Source: Actinoplanes liguriensis
Lineage (GTDB): Bacteria > Actinomycetota > Actinomycetes > Mycobacteriales > Micromonosporaceae
NCBI GenBank assembly: GCA_000715855.1
Contig: KL571402.1
Location: 5,036 to 10,087 of the forward strand
DNA length: 5,052 bases
Reading direction: 5' to 3'
Shown: in pieces, positions 1-5,052 of the stretch
Numbering within the stretch: position 1 is the first letter of the stretch
How the letters are laid out: each line of letters starts with the position of its first letter
Position numbers and translations under genes: made by a program
Notes under the pieces: generated by a model
What the model was told of the DNA's origin: nothing
Databases searched by the model: none
What the model saw: the letters and a program-made list of their open reading frames with translations, nothing else

Positions 1-1266
1 GCGTACGTGGTTCCAGATGCCGGCGACCCGGTCCCGGACGGCGGGCATCCAGTCCCAGCCGGAGACCGCCAGGTAGGTGGGCGAGTCCAGATGAAGTGAA
101 CCGCCGTTCAGAAACGTCCAGCTGTCCAGGGTCTTGTCGCCGGGCGTGCCGGGGTGCGGCATCGGCGTGATCTTGACGGCGACGGTGTGGTCGGTGTGGC
201 CCTTCAGCGCCTCGGTGATGTCCAGGACGCCACGCGCGAACGGGTGCGTGACCGTGCCGGCGTCAACGCCGTTGACCCAGATGCGCGCCTCGTGGTTGAT
301 CCCGTCGAGCTCCAGCCAGACGTGCCGCCCGGGGCCGGCGTCCAGGCCGCGGGGCAGCCGGAACTCGCGGCGGTACCACCAGGAGTGCCGGGACAGCGCC
401 TCCGGGATCCGCAGGTTCTCGAAGCCGGCGACCGGGTCGGGCAGGTGACCGCGCTCGACGAGGGTGGCCAGCACCGTGCCGGGGACGGTGGCCGGCAGCC
501 AGTCGCGCACGTCCCGCCGGCCGCTCGACAGCGCGGGGCCATCGGCGGTGCCGGCGAAGTCATCGAGGGTCAGCGCCCAGCCGCTCTCCAGCGCAACGGT
601 GCCGTCCGCGGCGACGGTCAGCGCGGGGGCGGGCTCGCGGTTGCCGCCGGCCCAGTCCGTCCATCCGGTGGCTCGCGGACGGGCGGTGAGCGCACGCCCG
701 TACACCTGAAAGCCGTTGAGGCCGACCGGGTTGGTGTTCGACCGGCGGGTCGCGGTCATCCGCACGTGCCGTGCCTTCACCGGCGCGGCCATCGTGATCG
801 CCTGCGCGCCGCCCTGGCCGGTCGCGGTCTCGTACGCGGTCGACCAGGACTTCCCGTCCGCGGAGACCTCGATCCGGTACGCGATGGCGGCACTCGACTG
901 GATCTCGTCACCGTCGGCGTGGTTGTAGTCGCCGTCGAACGGCCCGTCGGCGAGCGTCGCCTCGAACGTCAGCGTGAGCGCGGTGATCTCGCACAGCGCC
1001 TGCAGGTCGACCGCGATCCACTGCGGGTCGCCACCGCCGGCCCGCCAGCCTGAGCCCTTGACGCCGAGCTGCGGCAGGCCGTCGACGGCGAACGAGGGCT
1101 GCGCCGGGGCGTACGCGGTGGAGGAGGCGGAGACGGGCCGGTAGAGCGCGAGGTCTCCGGAAGCGGGGGCAGCGGCGGAGGCCGGGTCGGGGAGAACGAC
1201 ATCCACCCCGATCGAGGCGAGAAGGCCGCTACCGGCGGCGAGGAAGGTTCGGCGAGAGACGGGCAT
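1..1266 (-). CDS. Tat-exported GH2-family glycoside hydrolase with N-terminal discoidin module (3' end beyond window)
   Basis: The frame is open from an ATG at 1266 to the window edge, giving 422 residues with no stop. Residues 1-33 form a twin-arginine signal: SRRTFLA at 4-10, a hydrophobic stretch, and an ASAAA cleavage region near 29-33, so the enzyme should be exported folded. Residues about 36-190 look like an F5/8 type C (discoidin, CBM32-like) module, with YRIEVSADGKSW at 130-141 and a closing GFQVYG. Residues about 220-422 match the N-terminal jelly-roll of GH2 enzymes: DWLPATVPGTVL, HSWWYRREF, RIWVNGVDAG and GWDWMPAVRDRVAGIW (403-418). The last motif resembles the subgroup with plant-type mannosylglycoprotein endo-beta-mannosidase; beta-mannosidase or exo-beta-glucosaminidase (CsxA-like) remain possible. 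The catalytic glutamates would lie beyond position 1, so the substrate is inferred. The start is secure: an in-frame TGA sits at 1296-1294, no other start codon lies between, and GGAGG is 6 nt upstream. A single cysteine (Cys92) is seen. Confidence 0.9.
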   Translation of the reverse strand, partial: MPVSRRTFLAAGSGLLASIGVDVVLPDPASAAAPASGDLALYRPVSASSTAYAPAQPSFAVDGLPQLGVKGSGWRAGGGDPQWIAVDLQALCEITALTLTFEATLADGPFDGDYNHADGDEIQSSAAIAYRIEVSADGKSWSTAYETATGQGGAQAITMAAPVKARHVRMTATRRSNTNPVGLNGFQVYGRALTARPRATGWTDWAGGNREPAPALTVAADGTVALESGWALTLDDFAGTADGPALSSGRRDVRDWLPATVPGTVLATLVERGHLPDPVAGFENLRIPEALSRHSWWYRREFRLPRGLDAGPGRHVWLELDGINHEARIWVNGVDAGTVTHPFARGVLDITEALKGHTDHTVAVKITPMPHPGTPGDKTLDSWTFLNGGSLHLDSPTYLAVSGWDWMPAVRDRVAGIWNHVR

Positions 1267-1272
1267 GGGGGG

Positions 1273-1277
1273 CCTCC
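1273..1277 (-). promoter_or_regulatory. Shine-Dalgarno site of the GH2 gene
   Basis: GGAGG on the minus strand, separated from the ATG at 1266 by a run of six C residues. With the in-frame stop at 1296-1294 it fixes the start codon of the GH2 gene. Confidence 0.85.
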
Positions 1278-1282
1278 AGCTA

Positions 1283-1296
1283 TGACATCGTTGTCA
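1283..1296 (-). promoter_or_regulatory. Candidate LacI-family operator upstream of the GH2 gene
   Basis: The minus strand reads TGACAACGATGTCA, a palindrome with 12 of 14 positions symmetric around a central CG. It fits the generic LacI-family operator pattern TGNNANCGNTNNCA at every fixed position. It lies 16-29 nt upstream of the GH2 start codon and 5 nt before the Shine-Dalgarno site. That is where a repressor would block transcription start or early elongation. LacI-type control of glycoside hydrolase genes is common in actinomycetes. No regulator gene is in the window, so the cognate protein is unknown. Confidence 0.6.
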
Positions 1297-1303
1297 GACA
1301 ACG
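1289..1303. repeat. Perfect 7-bp inverted repeat overlapping the LacI-like operator
   Basis: The minus strand reads CGTTGTC-T-GACAACG, two perfect 7-bp arms around one base. Its core TTGTCTGACAA also fits the FadR-subfamily GntR pattern TNGTNNNACNA. It shares eight bases (1289-1296) with the LacI-like palindrome, so the two sites could not easily be occupied at once. It may be a second operator, or an extra half-site that extends the first. The symmetry is certain; the function is inferred. Confidence 0.5.
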
Positions 1304-1309
1304 AGTGGG

Positions 1310-1357
1310 AAAAACCCGCTGGTGAACCGGCCATGTTCCGGCCGGCCCACCAGCGGG
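1310..1357 (-). terminator. Intrinsic terminator after the GH92 gene
   Basis: In the minus-strand transcript, 1357-1340 (CCCGCUGGUGGGCCGGCC) pairs with 1332-1315 (GGCCGGUUCACCAGCGGG) as an 18-bp stem. It has two adjacent G-U wobbles and a 7-nt loop (GGAACAU), and five U residues follow directly. On the plus strand the two wobbles would become A-C mismatches and no U tract follows the stem, so the structure is oriented for minus-strand transcription. It should separate the GH92 transcript from the GH2 gene, whose start codon is only 43 nt further on. Confidence 0.85.
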
Positions 1358-1362
1358 CGGGT

Positions 1363-1390
1363 TCACCGCGGCGCTGTTCCGCCGCGGTGA
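1363..1390 (-). terminator. Perfect GC-rich hairpin directly after the GH92 stop codon
   Basis: Arms UCACCGCGGCG (1390-1380) and CGCCGCGGUGA (1373-1363) pair perfectly over 11 bp around a 6-nt loop. The hairpin begins 4 nt after the GH92 stop codon and ends 5 nt before the U-tailed terminator stem. It has no U tract of its own. It is best read as the first half of a tandem terminator or as a 3'-end stabilising stem for the GH92 mRNA. Confidence 0.6.
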
Positions 1391-1394
1391 GGCA

Positions 1395-4300
1395 TCACCG
1401 AGGCGTGACGGTGAAGGGCAGTTCGACCCGGGAGGCGGAGTCGGCGCCGGTGAGCGTGATCCCGGTCGTGCCGGGCGCTGCCGCACCCGGAACGCTCACG
1501 GTCTCACCGGCGACGACACCGTCGGCGTTGGCTTTCAGGGTGGTGACGGGCAGTCCGGCGCCGAAGCTGCCGCTGACCGTCTCGTTCGGCGCGAACCCGG
1601 AGCCGTCGACGGTGATCGCCGTGCCCCGCGGCCCCTCGGTGGCGGAGAGCGTCACCTCGGGCCGGTACGCCGGCGCCACCGGCTCCGCGGTCAGGTCGAC
1701 CGTGGTCGCCTTCGCCGCCGCGGCCGCCGTCTTCGCCACCGTCACGGTGAACGTGACGGAGCTGCTCGACTGCGCGTCCCAGGCGGTGACGTGCACGGTG
1801 TAGGTGCCCGGCTGGGCGTACGTGTGCTTTCCGCCGATCGCCCCGGACTCGTCGATCACCGCGTCCGCGGGAACCGTGCCGTCGCCCCACTGGACACTGG
1901 CGTGCAGGGCGCCGGTGGCCGAGCCCAGCTTCGCGGAGAGCTCCGTGCCGGCCGTCGCGGTCTGCCCGGCGGGCGCGGTCAGCGCCAGCTCCGGCCGCGG
2001 CGTGCCGTCGTCGGCGATCGCGAAGACGTGGATCCGGCCGGCCGAGCCGGGGTCACCGGACTGGGCCGGCAGCGTCACCGAGACGAGCGTCTTGCCGGCC
2101 GGGATCTGGTACGGCGCGGTCGCGAACAGGAACGGCACCGCGCTGTCCCGGTCCGTGCCGTGCAGCCGGTACGCGGACTTGGCGACGATGATGTTGCCGT
2201 AGGACGGCGTGCCGTTCGCGTTCCCGCCCAGCGTCCAGTCGCTCTGCTGGATCGGGATGCTCGCGGTGGTGCCGTCGCTGAACGTCGCGGTGCCGGTGGT
2301 GCTCTGGTTGCCCTGGGTGCCCGCGCCGATGAACGAGATGCTCTTCGCGTCCGCCGGCAGGCTCAGCGCGATCGTCTTTCCGTTGCCGATCGCGTTGTCG
2401 GACTGCCCCGCCGGGGTGGCCGGCAGGGTGAAGCCCAGGGCGGTCCCGGGCACCGTGCTCCGCTTGCCCTGGGTGACGCCGGCCGCGGCCAGCGCGGTCC
2501 GCGAGTAGGCCCAGGTCTTCGCGTCGCAGTTGGCCCCGACAGCCCCGTCGTCACCGATGCAGACGGTGTCGAACGCGGCGGTCAGGCCCGACTCCGGCGC
2601 ATAGGAGACATCGACACCCACGGTTGCCGAGTCCTGCCCCTCGCCATCGGTCACGACGACCGATGCTTGGTAAAAACCGGGTTTCGCGTACGTGTGGGAG
2701 CCGCTCACGCCGTAGACCGCGCGCGAGCTGAGCGTCGTCGTCCCGGCGGTGGCCGGCGTGCCGTCACCCCAGTCGATCGTGGCCTTGTACCCGCTCGCGG
2801 TGCCGCCGGTGACCGTGGCCAGCGGCACGGACACCGCGGCGCCCGACCGGGCCGGCACGGTCGCGACGCCGGAGACCGTGACGCTGCCGCCACCGAGCTG
2901 GACGTCCCCGCCGGCGAGCAGCTCGACCTCGGCCAGGTTGGCCTGCGCGGCCCCGGTCGTCTTCGTGACCACCAGGCGGAACCGGGTGAACCGGCCCGGC
3001 TTGTCGATCTGGAACGGCCGGGTCTGGTTGCGCCACGCGAACGTCTCGCCGGAGCGGGAGTCCAGCGTGGTCCAGGTGATCCCGTCCCCGGAGCCCTGCA
3101 GCGTCCAGTCCGACGGGTCGCCGGCCTTGGCCCCCGAGGTGAGGGTGTAGTAGGCCGGCGCCTGCTCGCCGCCGCGGAACGTCCAGTCGACCTGCGGGGT
3201 GCCCGAGTCGAACGTCAGCTGCGTCGACGAGGTGTCGTCGAACAGCTTGGACGCGTCCTGGCCACCGGTCGTGGTCGCGGTGCCGAGGCCCGGGCCGGTG
3301 ACGTCCTGCAACGGCTCGGGGATGTCGTTGCCCTTGGTCAGCGAGTCCGGCACCTCGTTCTTGCCGGTGAACCAGGACGACGGCTTCGGGCCCATGACGA
3401 ACTCGATCGTGCCGCCCTTGGCGAGGACCGACGAGTCGATCGAGACCTTCTTCTGGTCCTTGCCGTTGACCCGGGCGTACTGGACATAGACGTTCTTGAC
3501 GCTGTTCTCGTACGCCTTGACGACGATGTCACCGGTGGTGCGGTGCACGGTCATCTGCTCGAACTGCGGCGAGCCGATCGCCCAGCTCGACGACCCGTTC
3601 TGCAGCGGGTAGAGGCCGAGCGAGCTGAGGATGTACCACGACGACATCTCGCCGTTGTCCTCGTCGCCCACGTAGCCCTGGCCGATCTCGCTGCCGACGT
3701 AGAGCCGCTGCAGGATCTCCCGGACGAGCGCCTGCGTCTTGGACGGGACGCCGGTGTAGTCGTACATGTACGGGATGTGGTGCGAGGGCTGGTTGCTCAT
3801 GCCGAGCTGGCCGAGGCGTACCGCCCGGGCCTCCAGCATCTCGTGGATCGTGCCGCCGTACCCACCGGGGTGGTCGGCCTTCTCCGGGGTGGCGAAGAAC
3901 TTGTCGAGCTTGTTCTCCAGCTGCTTGCGGCCGCCGTAGAGGTTGGCCAGGCCCTGGCCGTCCTGCTGCGCGGTGAACGCGTAGTTCCAGCCGTCGGTCT
4001 CGGTGTAGACGCCGCCCCAGTCGAGCGGGTCGCCGTCGAGGAAGGTCCCGTTGGCCTGGCGGCCCTGGAAGAACTTCGACTTCGGGTCGAACAGGTTCAC
4101 GTAGTTGCGGGCCCGCTCCAGGAAGTACTGCGACTCCTCCTTGAGCTGCTTGACCCGCGCCTTCGGGGTGGCCGGGTCCTTCGCCAGACCGGCGGCCATG
4201 TTGCCCAGGCCGAAGTCGTTGATGAACCCTTCCAGCGCCCAGGACACCGACTCGCCGGTGGTGGTCGCCGTGTAGCCGAGGAACAGCGAGGTCTCGATGC

Positions 4301-5052
4301 CCTTGCGGCCGACCGCGCTGCGCCCGGAGGCGACCGTGGCGTCCTTGACCGCGGCGTCGTACGCGCCGAGCGGGTCGGGCAGCTTGACCCCGTTCAGGTA
4401 CGCCTCGGCGAGCGCCACGTCGGCGCTGGTGCCGGTCATCAGGTCGGCGTAACCGGGCGAGGACCAGCGGGCGATCCAGCCGCCGTCGCGGTACTGCTGG
4501 ACGAAACCGTCGGCGAGCCGGGCGGCGACGTCCGGGTAGAGCAGCGAGTACGCCGGCCAGACGGTCCGGTAGGTGTCCCAGAACCCGTTGTTGACGTAGA
4601 TCTGGCCGTCGACCAGCTTCGCCCCGGTGTTCGTCGGGGTCGACGTGCCGGTCGCCGCGGACACCGGGCTCGCGTACTGCCAGTGCGGCGCGGCCGCGGT
4701 GCCGGTGTTCTCCGACTGCGAGTTCGGGTAGAGGTTCAGCCGGTACAGGTTCGAGTAGAGCGTGACCAGCTGCGTCTCGGTCGCGCCCTTGACCTCGACG
4801 CGGCCGAGCCGGTCCTTCCACGCCGCGGTGGCGGCCGCGTGGATCTGGTCGAAGCTCTTGCCGGTGACCTCCAGGCCGAGGTTCTTCCTCGCCTGGTCGA
4901 CCGAGATGAACGAGGTGGCGAACCGCAGGGTCACGGTCGCCGCGGCCGAGGTGTCGAAGGTGGCCGAGGCGGCCGCCGTGGCGCTCGGCGCCCGGTCGAA
5001 CGTGCCGGCGTAGAACATCCGGCTGCGGCCGGCGGAGAGCCCGCTGCCGTTG
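1395..5052 (-). CDS. Secreted multimodular GH92 alpha-mannosidase, probably alpha-1,2-specific (5' end beyond window)
   Basis: The frame is open from the right edge to a TGA at 1397-1395. The Met codon at 5018 is probably internal, because eleven codons before it (ending SAGRSR) continue GH92-like sequence. Numbering from that Met gives 1207 residues. GH92 spans about 1-555: VNNGFWDTYRTVWPAY (142-157), DGGWIARWSSPGYADLMTGT (178-197), IHEM (391-394), GMSNQPSHHIPY (406-417) and GDEDNGEMSSWY (451-462). By comparison with Bacteroides BT3990, Glu340 is the likely acid, Asp452/Asp454 the base pair, and His392-Glu393 the +1-subsite pair linked to alpha-1,2 specificity. GH92 enzymes are Ca2+-dependent inverting exo-mannosidases. 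Downstream modules are discoidin-like (about 571-703), PKD (712-806: DWGDGT, SHTYAKPG), an unnamed beta-rich module (812-1005), PKD (1009-1095: QWGDGT, KHTYAQPG), an Ala/Lys linker, and an Ig/IPT-like end (1109-1207). No sortase motif or C-terminal membrane segment is present, so it is probably released. The signal peptide and roughly 200 residues are off-window. Confidence 0.95.
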   Translation of the reverse strand, partial: NGSGLSAGRSRMFYAGTFDRAPSATAAASATFDTSAAATVTLRFATSFISVDQARKNLGLEVTGKSFDQIHAAATAAWKDRLGRVEVKGATETQLVTLYSNLYRLNLYPNSQSENTGTAAAPHWQYASPVSAATGTSTPTNTGAKLVDGQIYVNNGFWDTYRTVWPAYSLLYPDVAARLADGFVQQYRDGGWIARWSSPGYADLMTGTSADVALAEAYLNGVKLPDPLGAYDAAVKDATVASGRSAVGRKGIETSLFLGYTATTTGESVSWALEGFINDFGLGNMAAGLAKDPATPKARVKQLKEESQYFLERARNYVNLFDPKSKFFQGRQANGTFLDGDPLDWGGVYTETDGWNYAFTAQQDGQGLANLYGGRKQLENKLDKFFATPEKADHPGGYGGTIHEMLEARAVRLGQLGMSNQPSHHIPYMYDYTGVPSKTQALVREILQRLYVGSEIGQGYVGDEDNGEMSSWYILSSLGLYPLQNGSSSWAIGSPQFEQMTVHRTTGDIVVKAYENSVKNVYVQYARVNGKDQKKVSIDSSVLAKGGTIEFVMGPKPSSWFTGKNEVPDSLTKGNDIPEPLQDVTGPGLGTATTTGGQDASKLFDDTSSTQLTFDSGTPQVDWTFRGGEQAPAYYTLTSGAKAGDPSDWTLQGSGDGITWTTLDSRSGETFAWRNQTRPFQIDKPGRFTRFRLVVTKTTGAAQANLAEVELLAGGDVQLGGGSVTVSGVATVPARSGAAVSVPLATVTGGTASGYKATIDWGDGTPATAGTTTLSSRAVYGVSGSHTYAKPGFYQASVVVTDGEGQDSATVGVDVSYAPESGLTAAFDTVCIGDDGAVGANCDAKTWAYSRTALAAAGVTQGKRSTVPGTALGFTLPATPAGQSDNAIGNGKTIALSLPADAKSISFIGAGTQGNQSTTGTATFSDGTTASIPIQQSDWTLGGNANGTPSYGNIIVAKSAYRLHGTDRDSAVPFLFATAPYQIPAGKTLVSVTLPAQSGDPGSAGRIHVFAIADDGTPRPELALTAPAGQTATAGTELSAKLGSATGALHASVQWGDGTVPADAVIDESGAIGGKHTYAQPGTYTVHVTAWDAQSSSSVTFTVTVAKTAAAAAKATTVDLTAEPVAPAYRPEVTLSATEGPRGTAITVDGSGFAPNETVSGSFGAGLPVTTLKANADGVVAGETVSVPGAAAPGTTGITLTGADSASRVELPFTVTPR

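Noticed and set aside
154..1053. Long plus-strand open frame of 299 codons opposite the GH2 gene
   Set aside because: Its product is low-complexity Arg/Gly/Val-rich sequence with no recognisable motif. The minus-strand frame here reads as clear Tat signal, discoidin and GH2 sequence, so this is an antisense shadow from high GC.
1275..1305. CATAGC (1284-1279) as a -10 element for the GH2 gene
   Set aside because: A start about 7 nt downstream would fall inside or after the Shine-Dalgarno site, and no suitable -35 lies at 16-18 nt spacing.
1385..1400. Small hairpin CGGTGA/TCACCG overlapping the GH92 stop codon
   Set aside because: It is only 6 bp and competes with the perfect 11-bp hairpin next to it, so it is unlikely to form or matter.
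1280..1486. Small minus-strand open frame of 68 codons bridging the GH92 end and the spacer
   Set aside because: It is out of frame with GH92, Pro/Ser/Arg-rich, and covers both terminator hairpins, which should stop its transcript. No conserved motif.
1282..1803. Plus-strand open frame of 173 codons spanning the spacer and the GH92 3' end
   Set aside because: It runs antisense through the terminator, the operator palindromes and the GH92 C-terminal module, and its product has no recognisable family. I saw no good ribosome-binding site before its start.
3529..4821. Minus-strand open frame of 430 codons inside the GH92 gene
   Set aside because: It is an alternative frame of the GH92 coding sequence. 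The product is Arg/Pro/Gly-rich with no domain, while the main frame carries all conserved GH92 motifs.
5016..5018. ATG at 5018 as the true start of the GH92 gene
   Set aside because: The frame stays open to the window edge with GH92-like residues before the Met. The protein would also lack a signal peptide and most of the N-terminal beta domain that family members need.

Overview
The window is high-GC DNA (roughly 70% by eye, strong G/C preference at third codon positions). The gene types fit a soil-type actinomycete: large secreted multimodular glycoside hydrolases, a twin-arginine signal peptide, and PKD and discoidin accessory modules. A Micromonosporaceae or Streptomyces-like source is plausible, but nothing here fixes the genus. 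All real coding content is on the minus strand, and both genes run off the window edges.

Region 1 (5052 down to 1395, minus strand) is the 3' part of a gene for a very large family GH92 alpha-mannosidase. The N-terminal export signal and most of the first beta domain lie beyond position 5052. After the catalytic region the protein carries a discoidin-like module, a PKD repeat, an unnamed beta-rich module holding the only two cysteines, a second PKD repeat, an Ala/Lys linker and a C-terminal Ig/IPT-like module.

Region 2 (1394-1267) is a short intergenic spacer that is unusually full of signals. In the direction of transcription it has a perfect 11-bp hairpin right after the GH92 stop, a strong intrinsic terminator (18-bp stem plus U5), two overlapping palindromes that look like transcription-factor operators (one of LacI type), and a clear Shine-Dalgarno site.

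Region 3 (1266 to 1, minus strand) is the 5' part of a second glycoside hydrolase gene. It has a Tat signal peptide, a discoidin (F5/8 type C) module and the N-terminal jelly-roll of a GH2 enzyme of the beta-mannosidase / endo-beta-mannosidase / exo-glucosaminidase type. Its catalytic barrel lies off the window.

Together the genes suggest a secreted system for mannose-containing glycans. The GH92 enzyme would trim alpha-mannose, and the GH2 enzyme may attack the beta-linked mannose or glucosamine core, as in high-mannose N-glycan breakdown. The terminator and operator between them suggest the GH2 gene is controlled separately, probably by sugar availability. I saw no RNA gene, mobile element, CRISPR array or clearly novel system. 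The most interesting material is the regulatory spacer and the unnamed GH92 accessory module.
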